A stretch of 64,000 nt of DNA, taken from JAAYCB01 sp012744395 (GTDB lineage: Bacteria; Planctomycetota; Planctomycetia; Pirellulales; Thermoguttaceae). Shown here piece after piece: positions 17,224 to 25,834 of the stretch (positions are counted from its first letter, which is position 1; each line of letters begins with the position of its first letter). Below the pieces are notes generated by a model. That model searched no databases. It worked only from the letters and a program-made list of their open reading frames with translations, and was not told the DNA's origin. The position numbers and the translations under genes were made by a program. The stretch lies in assembly GCA_028703175.1 (NCBI GenBank), contig JAQVNJ010000010.1, forward strand, positions 21,390 through 85,389. Direction: 5' to 3'.

Positions 17224-17709
17224 CTATTTGACCTTCTGTTGATTCTTGACCACCGGCTTCTTCGCGGCAAGAACGATCACCTCGCCGCCGGCCTTCTCGA
17301 TTTTTTCCCGCGCGGACTGGCTGAACCGATGGGCGCTGACTGTCAGTTTCTTGGTGAGTTCACCGTCGCCGAGGACTTTCAGGGCGTCGAATCGTCCCTT
17401 GGCGAGGTTCTTGGTCTCGAGCGACTGGAGATCGACCTCGTCTCCGTCGTTGAAGTGGGTCTCCAGGTCGCCGACGTTGACGATCGCGACGGTCAATCGC
17501 CACCGGTTGTTGAAGCCCCGTTTGGGGACCCGGCGGACCAGCGGCATCTGTCCGCCCTCGAAGGTCGGGTGCATGGAGAACCCGGCCCGCTGGCCCTGCC
17601 CCTTGTGGCCTCTCCCGCTTGTCTTTCCATGCCCCGAACCGGGGCCGCGGCCGAGACGTTTGCGTTTCTTGAACTTGTGGATTCCACGATGTACGTCGTT
17701 CAGATTCAT
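17224..17709 (-). CDS. rplO: Large ribosomal subunit protein L15
   Basis: 161 aa. L15 is a late-assembly protein of the 50S subunit. It begins MNLNDVHRGIHKFKKRKRLG and has the Gly/Lys-rich N-terminal arm (GRGPGSGHGKTSGRGHKGQG) and FEGGQMPLVRRVPKRGF, both hallmarks of L15. Its ATG overlaps the rpsE stop by 4 nt, so the two are translationally coupled. In most bacteria rpmD (L30) lies between rpsE and rplO; the overlap proves it is absent here. Confidence 0.97.
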   Translation of the reverse strand: MNLNDVHRGIHKFKKRKRLGRGPGSGHGKTSGRGHKGQGQRAGFSMHPTFEGGQMPLVRRVPKRGFNNRWRLTVAIVNVGDLETHFNDGDEVDLQSLETKNLAKGRFDALKVLGDGELTKKLTVSAHRFSQSAREKIEKAGGEVIVLAAKKPVVKNQQKVK

Positions 17710-18194
17710 GACAGGGAAACTCCTCGCAGCCGCTCGACGTCGCTCTGCGTCCGCAGTTGCTGCAGCGCCTCGATCGTCGCTTTGACCAGGTTGATCTGGT
17801 TGCTTGTTCCGTAGCTCTTGGTGAGAATATCGCGGATGCCGCAGGCTTCGCAGACGGCGCGGACCGCCGCGCCGGCGATGATTCCCGTTCCGGGGCCGGC
17901 GGGGACAAGCACGACGCGGGCGGCCCCGAACCGGCCCTTGACCTCGTGTGGAATCGTCGTCCCGGCGAGCGACACCGCGACCATGCTGCGGCTGCCGTCC
18001 TTGACGGCCTTTTCAACCGAGGGCGGCACCTCGTTGGCCTTCCCGTAGCCCCAGCCGACCTTGCCCTTGCCATCCCCGACGACCACCAGGGCGTTGAAGC
18101 TGAAGCGCCGGCCGCCCTTGACCACGGCGGCGCAGCGCCGGATCTTCACGACCTTGTCGATCAATTCCCCTCGCGTTGATTCGGTGGTAGCCAT
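17706..18194 (-). CDS. rpsE: Small ribosomal subunit protein S5
   Basis: 162 aa. S5 sits at the mRNA entry tunnel and affects decoding accuracy. The N-terminal double-stranded RNA-binding fold (DKVVKIRRCAAVVKGGRRFSF, written here as its core KIRRCAAVVKGGRRF) and VVGDGKGKVGWGYGKANEVP are family signatures, followed by GAAVRAVCEACGIRDILTKS. It starts 3 nt after the rplR stop and overlaps rplO by 4 nt. Confidence 0.97.
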   Translation of the reverse strand: MATTESTRGELIDKVVKIRRCAAVVKGGRRFSFNALVVVGDGKGKVGWGYGKANEVPPSVEKAVKDGSRSMVAVSLAGTTIPHEVKGRFGAARVVLVPAGPGTGIIAGAAVRAVCEACGIRDILTKSYGTSNQINLVKATIEALQQLRTQSDVERLRGVSLS

Positions 18195-18197
18195 GTC

Positions 18198-18668
18198 TTA
18201 TTCGACCGCCTTCGTCAGACCTCGATTGGTTGATGATTTCTGCTTCTTGCTCTTTTTGGGCTCTTCCTTCGGCGGCGGCTCGGGCTCGGCGCGCTTCGCG
18301 CCCAGGTCGAGCCCGGCGTCGCGCGCCGCGTCGACCAGGGCGGCGACACGGCCGTGGTAACGGTACTCGCGGCGATCGAAGGCGACCTGTTGGATGCCGG
18401 CGGCCAGCGCGCGCTCGGCAATCGCCTTGCCCACGGCCTCGGCCGCCCGGCAATTCCCGCCGTAGCCGAGCGCCCCGCGGAGCTCCTTGTCGGCCGTGCT
18501 GGCCGAAGCCAGCGTCTTGCCGTTCTCGTCGTCGATGATCTGCACGTAGATGTGCTTCAGACTCCGGAAGACGCTCATCCGCGGGCGGACGGAATCGCGT
18601 TTGACGCGGTTTCTCACCCGCTGGCGGCGTCGCCTGCGCTGCAATTGGTTGACTTTCTCGTGTTTCAC
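18198..18668 (-). CDS. rplR: Large ribosomal subunit protein L18, with a charged tail
   Basis: 156 aa, against about 117-120 usually. L18 binds 5S rRNA. The core is seen in RPRMSVFRSLKHIYVQIIDD and GYGGNCRAAEAVGKAIAERA. The extra length is a C-terminal tail of Pro, Glu, Lys and Ser (EPEPPPKEEPKKSKKQKSS) unlike standard L18. The start is ambiguous: GTG at 18668 gives VKHEKVNQLQRRRRR and has GAGG 7 nt upstream, so I prefer it; a TTG at 18713 would add 15 residues with no ribosome site. Confidence 0.93.
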   Translation of the reverse strand: MKHEKVNQLQRRRRRQRVRNRVKRDSVRPRMSVFRSLKHIYVQIIDDENGKTLASASTADKELRGALGYGGNCRAAEAVGKAIAERALAAGIQQVAFDRREYRYHGRVAALVDAARDAGLDLGAKRAEPEPPPKEEPKKSKKQKSSTNRGLTKAVE

Positions 18669-18734
18669 TGCTGTGCCTCGCTGGGCAAAGGAACTGTTCC
18701 CCACACTCACCAACCGACGGTCCCGCGGCGGGGC

Positions 18735-19280
18735 TTATTTCGCCATCACCTTGCCCTGCTTGCGGCGAACGGCCTCGCCGTCGTAACGAATGCCCTTGCC
18801 TTTGTAGGGCTCCGCCTTGCGCAGCGCACGGACCTCGGCGGCGAACTGGGTCACCTGCTGTTTGTCGATCCCCTTGACGAGGACGTGTTGCTGGTCCGGG
18901 CAGGTCACGGTCAGGCCGGGGGGGATTTCCTTGTGCAGTTCGTTGGCCAGGCCGACGCGGAGTTGAAGCTGGCTCCCCTGGATCGCCGCGATGTAGCCCA
19001 CGCCCTGGAGCTCCAGCTTCTTCTCGTAGCCCTGCGTGACGCCGACGATCATATTCCGGACCAGGCTGCGGACCAGCCCGTGAAAGGCCCGAGTCTGCCG
19101 CTCCTGGTCGAGCGCGCTGACCACGATCTGCTGGTTTTCCTCGTCGTGGGCCACCGCGATTCCGCTCGGCGGCCGGTACTCCAGCTTGCCCAGCGGCCCT
19201 TCGATCGTGATCATGCCGTCGGCGAGGTTGACTTTCACGCCGCCGGGCACCGCCACCGGTTTCTTACCAAGTCGAGACAT
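18735..19280 (-). CDS. rplF: Large ribosomal subunit protein L6
   Basis: 181 aa, normal length. L6 has two similar alpha/beta domains and sits near the factor-binding site of the 50S subunit. It begins MSRLGKKPVAVPGGVKV and carries the C-terminal signature PYKGKGIRYDGEAVRRKQGK that contacts 23S rRNA helix 97. It lies between rpsH and rplR as in the standard spc operon. Confidence 0.97.
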   Translation of the reverse strand: MSRLGKKPVAVPGGVKVNLADGMITIEGPLGKLEYRPPSGIAVAHDEENQQIVVSALDQERQTRAFHGLVRSLVRNMIVGVTQGYEKKLELQGVGYIAAIQGSQLQLRVGLANELHKEIPPGLTVTCPDQQHVLVKGIDKQQVTQFAAEVRALRKAEPYKGKGIRYDGEAVRRKQGKVMAK

Positions 19281-19351
19281 GCCTGTTCACCTTGCATCTG
19301 CACTGTCTGCGCGACAGCCTGCCATCCGTCCAACCGCCGCCGGCGGCCCGC

Positions 19352-19747
19352 CTACCAGACCTCGCAAAGGACCTCGCCGCCGAGTTTCCGCTGCCGCGCC
19401 TCGCGGTCGCTGACCACGCCGCGGCTCGTGCTGAGGATTTGAATCCCCAATCCGTTGAGCACCGGCTTGAGCTTTGCCGCACGGCTGTAGACTCTTCTGC
19501 CGGGCGTGCTGACGCGCTTGGCATGTTGGATCACCCGCTCGCCATTCGGCCCGTACTTCAGATACAGCCTGAGGACGTGCACCGGCTCGGCCTGGACCTC
19601 TTCCCAGTCCCAGATGTAGCCTTCGCGTTTCAAGACCTCGGCCAGCCCGCGTTTGACCTTCGAAAGCGGCATCTCCACGTGAGGCCGTTCGACTCGCACC
19701 GCGTTGCGAATCCGGGTCAACATGTCGGCAATCGGGTCAGTCATCAT
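19352..19747 (-). CDS. rpsH: Small ribosomal subunit protein S8
   Basis: 131 aa. S8 binds the central domain of 16S rRNA, and in E. coli represses the spc operon through a site near rplE. It begins MMTDPIADMLTRIRNAVRVE and ends with the RNA-binding signature STSRGVVSDREARQRKLGGE and LCEVW. Two adjacent ATGs are possible (19747 and 19744); the second would be the more usual MTDPIADML. It follows the S14 gene by 16 nt. Confidence 0.97.
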   Translation of the reverse strand: MMTDPIADMLTRIRNAVRVERPHVEMPLSKVKRGLAEVLKREGYIWDWEEVQAEPVHVLRLYLKYGPNGERVIQHAKRVSTPGRRVYSRAAKLKPVLNGLGIQILSTSRGVVSDREARQRKLGGEVLCEVW

Positions 19748-19763
19748 GGTGTTTGCGGTCCCT

Positions 19764-19949
19764 CTACCAACTCGCCTTCTTGACGCCAGGAATCAGCCCT
19801 TGGTCCGCCAGTTGGCGGAAGCAAATCCGGCAGATCCCGAACTTCCGGTACACGGCCCGCGGCCGCCCGCACAGGCGGCAGCGGGATTCGCGCCGCGTTG
19901 AATACTTTGGCGTGCGCAAAGCTTTTGCGATCTTGGACTTACTTGCCAT
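19764..19949 (-). CDS. rpsZ: Small ribosomal subunit protein S14, zinc-binding type Z
   Basis: 61 aa. S14 sits in the 30S head. This is the short zinc form: Cys24, Cys27, Cys40 and Cys43 (CRLCGR and CRICF). ATG 19949 gives MASKSKIAKALRTPKYSTRR, the family start; the open frame further upstream is not conserved. Gene order rplE-rpsZ-rpsH is standard. Many annotations call this gene rpsN. Confidence 0.96.
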   Translation of the reverse strand: MASKSKIAKALRTPKYSTRRESRCRLCGRPRAVYRKFGICRICFRQLADQGLIPGVKKASW

Positions 19950-20037
19950 CCGCTCGAGTCCTTTTCCTCGGTTTGCACCAGTTCCGGGCGCGGCCGCACG
20001 GGCGTTCCGCAGCGCTCGGCCCAACCACCTCGTCTAG

Positions 20038-20598
20038 CTACCCCTGCGGCGAATCGTCCTTGCGAAACGGCATCCCAAAGGCCCGCAACAGCAGCCGCGC
20101 CTCGTCGTTGCTGTCCGTGGTCGTGACCAGCGTGATGTTCATTCCCTGCGTGCGCGTGTACTTGTCGGGATTCAATTCCGGAAACACCAACTGCTCGGTG
20201 AGCCCCAGGCTGTAGTTGCCGCACCCGTCGAACGCGTCCGGATTCAAGCCGCGGAAGTCGCGGACTCGGGGGATCGCGATCGAGATCAGCCGGTCGAGAA
20301 ACTCGAACATTCGCCGGCCGCGGAGCGTGTCCTTGCAGCCGATGGCCATGCCTTCGCGGAGCCGGAAGCCGGCGATCGATCGCCGCGCGAGCGTGACGAC
20401 GGGCTTCTGGCCGGAGATCAGCGTCATCGCGTCGAGGGCCTCCTCGAGGTGCTTCTTTTCGCTGATCGCGCTGCCCACACCCATGTTGACGACGATTTTT
20501 TCCAGCCGCGGGAGCGACAGCCGGTTGTCGCGGCCGAGCTCCTGTTTGAGGGCGGCGAGGATCTGGTCGTTGTATCGCGTTAAAAGTCGGGGGATCAT
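20038..20598 (-). CDS. rplE: Large ribosomal subunit protein L5
   Basis: 186 aa. L5 holds 5S rRNA and contacts the P-site tRNA. Signatures are KIVVNMGVGSAI near residue 36, SGQKPVVTLARRSIAGFRLR, GRRMFEFLDRLISIAIPRVRD, and the Asn/Tyr-rich GNYSLGLTEQLVFPE. It follows rplX by 12 nt, so coupled translation is likely. Confidence 0.97.
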   Translation of the reverse strand: MIPRLLTRYNDQILAALKQELGRDNRLSLPRLEKIVVNMGVGSAISEKKHLEEALDAMTLISGQKPVVTLARRSIAGFRLREGMAIGCKDTLRGRRMFEFLDRLISIAIPRVRDFRGLNPDAFDGCGNYSLGLTEQLVFPELNPDKYTRTQGMNITLVTTTDSNDEARLLLRAFGMPFRKDDSPQG

Positions 20599-20610
20599 GA
20601 TTGGCTACGG

Positions 20611-20958
20611 CTACTTCTTGGCTCGACTCGCCTTGGGCGGGGAAATTTGGCCGATGCCCGCGCTGCACTTTTTGCAGAAGCGGACCTTCGCACCGTCCTC
20701 GAGAAACCGCGCTCCGGTCCGCGTCGCCGCGCCGCAAGCTTGGCAGATCAACAAAACGTTGGACAGCTGGATCGGCATCTCCTTGGAGAGCCGGCCGCCC
20801 TGCGGGTTGCGCTGGCTGCGGCGGACGTGCTTCTTCACGCGATTGACGCCTTCGACGACGAGTTTGCCGGCGGCGTGGTCGACGGTCAACACCCGCCCGC
20901 GCGTCCCCCGGTCGTCACCGGCAATCACCAATACGCTGTCGTCTACTCGAATATGCAT
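20611..20958 (-). CDS. rplX: Large ribosomal subunit protein L24, zinc-ribbon form
   Basis: 115 aa. L24 starts 50S assembly and lies near the tunnel exit. The KOW motif is at the N-terminus (DDSVLVIAGDDRGTRGRV). The C-terminal half has Cys72, Cys75, Cys95 and Cys98 (CQAC and CKKC), a zinc-ribbon version that many bacteria have lost. Its ATG overlaps the rplN stop by one base (TGATG), so the two are coupled. Confidence 0.96.
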   Translation of the reverse strand: MHIRVDDSVLVIAGDDRGTRGRVLTVDHAAGKLVVEGVNRVKKHVRRSQRNPQGGRLSKEMPIQLSNVLLICQACGAATRTGARFLEDGAKVRFCKKCSAGIGQISPPKASRAKK

Positions 20959-21326
20959 CAGACCACCTCGGTTGCGAGGCTGACGATTTTCATGAAATTC
21001 TGTTCCCGCAGCTCCCGCGCCACGGCGCCGAAGATCCGCGTGCCCCGCGGATTCTTGTCGTTGTCAATCAGCACCGCGGCGTTGCTGTCGAACCGCACGT
21101 AGCTGCCGTCGTGCCGGCGCGTCGGCTGCTTGCAGCGGACGATCACCGCCCGCACGACGGTCCCCTTCTTCAGATCGCTGCCGGGGATCACGGACTTGAC
21201 GCTGCACACGATGATGTCGCCGACGCCGGCCGTCCGGCGATGCGTGCCACCCAACACCTTGATGCACTGCAATTCCTTGGCGCCGGTGTTGTCGGCGACC
21301 GCCAGGCGTGTCTGCATCTGGATCAT
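20958..21326 (-). CDS. rplN: Large ribosomal subunit protein L14
   Basis: 122 aa. L14 forms an intersubunit bridge with 16S rRNA. Family features are LAVADNTGAKELQC near residue 9, GDIIVCSVKSVIPGSDLKKG, and GTRIFGAVARELREQNFMKI near the C-terminus. I chose ATG 21326 (MIQMQTRLAV), the usual L14 start with GGTGG 6 nt upstream; a GTG three codons earlier is an alternative. It overlaps rplX by one base. Confidence 0.96.
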   Translation of the reverse strand: MIQMQTRLAVADNTGAKELQCIKVLGGTHRRTAGVGDIIVCSVKSVIPGSDLKKGTVVRAVIVRCKQPTRRHDGSYVRFDSNAAVLIDNDKNPRGTRIFGAVARELREQNFMKIVSLATEVV

Positions 21327-21349
21327 GTTTGCCACCCGACTCCAAAAAC

Positions 21350-21658
21350 CTAATTGTCACCTTCGTCGTCCGGGCCGGTCTTCGCCGCGGCGCGCATCGC
21401 CGCCAGGTCGATCAACGTGCTCTCGGTCACGACCCGCACCAGTTCCCATCGCTTGTTCTTCGACATCGGGCGGCATTCGACGATCTCCACCGTGTCGCCC
21501 TGCCGGGACCGGTTCTCCTCGTCGTGAACGAAACACACCGTTCTGCGCCGGACAAACTTGCCGTATTTCGGGTGCTGCACCAGACGCGGGATTTCAACGC
21601 GACGCGTCTTGGCCATCTTGTCGCTGGTGACCACGCCAATCGCAACTCTTTTGGGCAT
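21350..21658 (-). CDS. rpsQ: Small ribosomal subunit protein S17
   Basis: 102 aa, somewhat longer than the usual 80-90. S17 is an OB-fold protein of the 16S 5' domain. It begins MPKRVAIGVVTSDKMAKTRR and has HDEENRSRQGDTVEIVECRP followed by SKNKRWELVRVV, all typical. The extra 20 residues are an Ala-rich, then acidic tail. ATG 21658 matches the family start. It lies 72 nt after rpmC. Confidence 0.96.
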   Translation of the reverse strand: MPKRVAIGVVTSDKMAKTRRVEIPRLVQHPKYGKFVRRRTVCFVHDEENRSRQGDTVEIVECRPMSKNKRWELVRVVTESTLIDLAAMRAAAKTGPDDEGDN

Positions 21659-21729
21659 CGCTCGTTTCCTCTTGGCGCCCCGCCGCGGGGCGGAGCCTGA
21701 CAATTCCCTCGAATTCCACGTTTCCCGCT

Positions 21730-21945
21730 TCAGGCGCCGCGCTCCGCCGCGGCGGCGGCCCGGGCGCGTTCGCCTTGGAGCGTCATAATTCGGGCGATCA
21801 GCTTCCGCTGCTTGCGGAGTTCGCTGGGCGCGTCGAGCCGCTCGGTCTGCGACTGGATGCGGAGCCGGAACAGGTGCTCCTTCGTCTCGTGCAGCGTTGC
21901 CCGCAACTGCTCTTCACTCATTTCGCGAAGCTCGGAGGCTTTCAT
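21730..21945 (-). CDS. rpmC: Large ribosomal subunit protein L29
   Basis: 71 aa. L29 lies at the tunnel exit where trigger factor and signal recognition particle dock. It is a two-helix protein: MKASELREMSEEQLRATLHE, then LFRLRIQSQTERLDAPSELR and the RKLIARIMTL second helix. A short Ala/Glu-rich end replaces the usual stop point. It follows rplP by 92 nt. Confidence 0.95.
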   Translation of the reverse strand: MKASELREMSEEQLRATLHETKEHLFRLRIQSQTERLDAPSELRKQRKLIARIMTLQGERARAAAAAERGA

Positions 21946-22037
21946 AACTGGCTACTCGACTCTGCTTGCCGTTCTGCTTACCGTACGGTCTGGAATGCCG
22001 CGCCCGCCGCCTGCCGCGGCCGCGCGGGGCGGATTTG

Positions 22038-22454
22038 TCACACGGGTCTCCGCTTGAGGAATCGCACGCCCACCGGCATCTTGTGCGCCAACCGCGTGAA
22101 ACACAGCCGCGCGGCCTCTTCGGTCACCCCGCCGATCTCGTAGAGCACGGTTCCCGGCCGGACCACGGCGGCCCAGTATTCCGGCTCGCCTTTCCCCTTG
22201 CCCATGCGGGTTTCCAGGGGGATCGAGGTGATCGGCTTGTGCGGGAAGACGCGAATGTACAACCGGCCCTCGGTCCGCAGATACTGCTGCGCCGCGATCC
22301 GCCCGGCCTCGATCGTCGCCGCACTGATCCAGCCGCCTTCCACGGCCTGCAATCCGAAATCGCCGAAGACGACCCGGTTTCCGCGCGTCGCGTCACCTTT
22401 TATACGTCCTCTTTGGCTTTTTCGATGCTTGACCCGTTTGGGCATCAACGCCAT
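22038..22454 (-). CDS. rplP: Large ribosomal subunit protein L16, overlapping rpsC
   Basis: 138 aa. L16 organises the A-site region of the 50S subunit. It starts MALMPKRVKHRKSQRGRIKG and has the KPITSIPLETRMGKGKGEPE signature and MPVGVRFLKRR near the end. Its start codon lies 62 nt inside the end of rpsC in another frame, an unusually long overlap. GAGG 9 nt before ATG 22454, itself within rpsC, supports this start; the next in-frame ATG at 22445 would still overlap by 53 nt. Translation is probably coupled to that of S3. Confidence 0.96.
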   Translation of the reverse strand: MALMPKRVKHRKSQRGRIKGDATRGNRVVFGDFGLQAVEGGWISAATIEAGRIAAQQYLRTEGRLYIRVFPHKPITSIPLETRMGKGKGEPEYWAAVVRPGTVLYEIGGVTEEAARLCFTRLAHKMPVGVRFLKRRPV

Positions 22455-23109
22455 CGGTCTCGTCCTCGCTATAAACGCCCTGATTGATCCAAACCTGCAC
22501 GCCGATGTGCCCCTGGGCGATCATCGCCTCGGCAAAGCCATAGTCGATCTTCGCGCGGAGGGTGGACAGCGGGATCGAGCCGGCGATCTGCTTCTCGCGC
22601 CGCGCCATTTCCGCCCCGCCGAGCCGCCCGGCCAACTGAATCTTGATCCCCTTGGCGCCGGCCTCCATCGTCTGTTCCATCGTCCGCTTCATCGCGCGGC
22701 GGAAGCTGGCCCGCTTCTGGAGCTGCTCGCAGATGTCCTCGGCCACCAGCTGGGCGACCAGCTCGGGCCGGTTGACCTCCTCGATCTTGATGTTGATCCG
22801 CCGCCCCGTGAGATTCTGAAGCTCCGCCTGGAGCTCCTCGACGCGCTCGCCCTTGCGGCCGATGAGCACGCCGGGGCGGGCCGAAAACAGGACGACCTTG
22901 ACTTCGTCCCGCGTCCGCTCGATCTCGATCTTGGCGATCATCGGGTACATCGGCTTGCCGCCCCGATCCTTGCGCTTCTTGATGAAGTCGCGGATCCTCT
23001 TGTCCTCGACCAGGAGCTCGGCGAACTCGCGCTTCGAGGCATACCAGCGGCTTTTCCAGCCGGTCATCACTCCGGTGCGAAATCCCGTGGGATTGACTTT
23101 CTGACCCAT
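22393..23109 (-). CDS. rpsC: Small ribosomal subunit protein S3
   Basis: 238 aa. S3 is part of the mRNA entry helicase of the 30S subunit. It starts MGQKVNPTGFRTGVMTGWKS, has the KH domain motif VLIGRKGERVEELQ, and the C-terminal GRLGGAEMARREKQIAGSIP. The last 25 residues are an acidic then basic tail (SEDETDGVDAQTGQASKKPK) whose DNA also encodes the ribosome site and first 20 or so codons of rplP in another frame. It lies 6 nt after rplV. Confidence 0.97.
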   Translation of the reverse strand: MGQKVNPTGFRTGVMTGWKSRWYASKREFAELLVEDKRIRDFIKKRKDRGGKPMYPMIAKIEIERTRDEVKVVLFSARPGVLIGRKGERVEELQAELQNLTGRRINIKIEEVNRPELVAQLVAEDICEQLQKRASFRRAMKRTMEQTMEAGAKGIKIQLAGRLGGAEMARREKQIAGSIPLSTLRAKIDYGFAEAMIAQGHIGVQVWINQGVYSEDETDGVDAQTGQASKKPKRTYKR

Positions 23110-23115
23110 CTTGCG

Positions 23116-23442
23116 CTACTCCAACGCGACGGAAATGTGCGACATTCGCTTCTTAAAAATCGAGGCCATCCCGCGGGCTTTGGGCCGCATGCGTTTAAAC
23201 ATCGGACCGCCGTCGACGCGGACATCGACGACCACCAATCCCTCGACATTCGGGGCCCGCCGGTCTTCCGCGTTCGCCAGGGCGCTGCGGAGAACCTTTT
23301 CCAGCATCCTCGCGCCCCGATTGGGCTGATACCGCAGCAGATCCAAGGCCTCGTCGGCGCCTTTGCCGCGGATCAGGTCGGCCAGCGGCCGCACCTTGCG
23401 GGCGCTGATCCGCGCGAATCGGTGTTTTGCCTTGTATGCCAT
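23116..23442 (-). CDS. rplV: Large ribosomal subunit protein L22
   Basis: 108 aa. L22 lines the exit tunnel with a long beta hairpin, a site of macrolide resistance changes. Visible features are RFARISARKVRPLADLIRGK near the start, the VDGGPMFKRMRPKARGMA hairpin tip, and KKRMSHISV near the end. ATG 23442 gives MAYKAKHRFAR. It lies between rpsS (86-nt gap) and rpsC. Confidence 0.96.
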   Translation of the reverse strand: MAYKAKHRFARISARKVRPLADLIRGKGADEALDLLRYQPNRGARMLEKVLRSALANAEDRRAPNVEGLVVVDVRVDGGPMFKRMRPKARGMASIFKKRMSHISVALE

Positions 23443-23527
23443 CTTGCCGTGTCCTCAAAACAACGTTGCCAGGCGCCGATGCGGCTGGCCGCTCCGCCCC
23501 GCACTCCAGCGCCGCCTTGCCTCGCCG

Positions 23528-23797
23528 TTACCGCTTCCCTTTGCCGCCGTGGCCGCGGAACGTGCGGGTCGGCGCGAACTCGCCGAGCCGGTGGCCGACC
23601 ATCTCCTCGGTGACGAAGACCTTGATGTGGACCTTGCCGTTGTGCACCATGAACGTGTGTCCGACAAACTCCGGCACGATCGTGCACGCCCGGGCCCACG
23701 TCTTGATCGGCTGCTTGGTCCCCGCTTCGTTCTGGGTCTCCACCTTGACGTAGAGCTTCGGGTCGACAAACGGACCTTTTTTCAGGGATCTTCCCAT
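23528..23797 (-). CDS. rpsS: Small ribosomal subunit protein S19
   Basis: 89 aa, normal length. S19 sits on the 30S head and touches the A-site finger bridge. It begins MGRSLKKGPFVDPKLYVKVE and has TWARACTIVPEFVGHTFMVH and the ending HRLGEFAPTRTFRGHGGKGK, all diagnostic. It follows rplB by 90 nt. Confidence 0.97.
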   Translation of the reverse strand: MGRSLKKGPFVDPKLYVKVETQNEAGTKQPIKTWARACTIVPEFVGHTFMVHNGKVHIKVFVTEEMVGHRLGEFAPTRTFRGHGGKGKR

Positions 23798-23887
23798 AGT
23801 CGCTAGCCGTCTCGCGTATTCTGGTACCTAAAGTCTTTCGCTCCATCGGGCGGCCGGCGGCCTCGCCCGACGGGGCCTCGCCATCGC

Positions 23888-24748
<861 letters not shown>

Positions 24749-24779
24749 CGTGGCTTACCTTCCACTCGCGGCGCGTGAT

Positions 24780-25091
24780 TCAGAAGAAATTGATGCGGTG
24801 CTCGGGATCGAGTGTCACGATCGCCTTTTTCCAGGCCTTCGTCTGCCCGTAGCGAGCCCGTGTCCGCCGCGGTTTTCCCTTGCGGTTCTGCGTATTCACG
24901 CGGAGAACCTTCACCTCGAACAACTCCTCGACGGCGGTCCGGATGTCCTCCTTGCTCGCCAGCCGGCTGACCTCGAACGCATACTGGTTGAGCCGCTCCG
25001 CCTTGTGGAACCCTTTTTCCGTGACCAGCGGGCGGAGAATCACCTGGTAGGGCTCCAGGCGGACCTTGGTCTTGGCGACGTCTTCTGCCAT
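24780..25091 (-). CDS. rplW: Large ribosomal subunit protein L23
   Basis: 103 aa. L23 is the main docking site for trigger factor and SRP at the tunnel exit. The sequence has PYQVILRPLVTEKGFHKAER near the start, YAFEVSRLASKEDIRTAVEE in the middle, and VKVLRVNTQNRKGKPRRTR near the end, all family features. It follows rplD by 19 nt and precedes rplB by 31 nt. Confidence 0.96.
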   Translation of the reverse strand: MAEDVAKTKVRLEPYQVILRPLVTEKGFHKAERLNQYAFEVSRLASKEDIRTAVEELFEVKVLRVNTQNRKGKPRRTRARYGQTKAWKKAIVTLDPEHRINFF

Positions 25092-25110
25092 GGTCTCACG
25101 TTCCCTTCGC

Positions 25111-25752
25111 TCACGATGCCTGTGTTTGCTGTTTGACTTTCCCGCGGAAGGCGTCCAAGGCGGCCTTGGTCATCAACATCCGCTGCGGCCGCAGTACCTC
25201 CAGGGCATTCAGCTCGCCCACCGGCAGGACCGAAACGTCCGCGATGTTTCGCACGCTGCGGAACAGGTTCGGGTCATGCGCCTCGACGGCCACCAGCAGC
25301 GTGCCTTCGACCCTCAGAGCCTTGAGAATCGCCGCCATCTGCCGGGTCTTCGGCTCGTCGAAGGCGAGCTGGTCGATCACCACGACCTGGTTGTCCTCGA
25401 TCTTCGACGCCATCGCCATCCGCGTCGCCAGCCGGATCGCCTTCTTCGGCAAGCGGTACGAATAATCGCGCGGGCGGCGGGCGAAAATGTGCCCCCCGCC
25501 GCGGCGCACGCCGCTCCGCCGATGCCCGGCCCGTGCATTCCCGGTGCCCTTCTGGCGATACATCTTCTTGGTCGATCCGGCGACCTCGCCGCGGCCCTTC
25601 GTCTTGGCCGACCCCTGGCGCTGATTCGCCTGGTACATCACCACGACATCGTGAAGCAATTGCTTCGAAATCCGCGGCGCCAGCTCGGCCGGGTCGATTT
25701 CGTAGGCACCGACCTCCTCGCCGTTTCGATTGTAGACAGGCAGGCTTACCAT
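25111..25752 (-). CDS. rplD: Large ribosomal subunit protein L4
   Basis: 213 aa. L4 reaches the exit tunnel with an extended loop and, in gammaproteobacteria, also represses its operon. It begins MVSLPVYNRNGEEVGAYEID and carries the loop signature KMYRQKGTGNARAGHRRSGV and GGGHIFARRPRDYSYRLPKK. The frame is open another 112 codons upstream over rplC, but ATG 25752 is the family start. It lies 82 nt after rplC. Confidence 0.97.
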   Translation of the reverse strand: MVSLPVYNRNGEEVGAYEIDPAELAPRISKQLLHDVVVMYQANQRQGSAKTKGRGEVAGSTKKMYRQKGTGNARAGHRRSGVRRGGGHIFARRPRDYSYRLPKKAIRLATRMAMASKIEDNQVVVIDQLAFDEPKTRQMAAILKALRVEGTLLVAVEAHDPNLFRSVRNIADVSVLPVGELNALEVLRPQRMLMTKAALDAFRGKVKQQTQAS

Positions 25753-25834
25753 GGTTCCGAACGTCTCTTCTGTTACTGTTTTTCCACGAGAACCGCCGTG
25801 CCGATCGCACGCGGCCCCCCTTTGCCAACGACCG

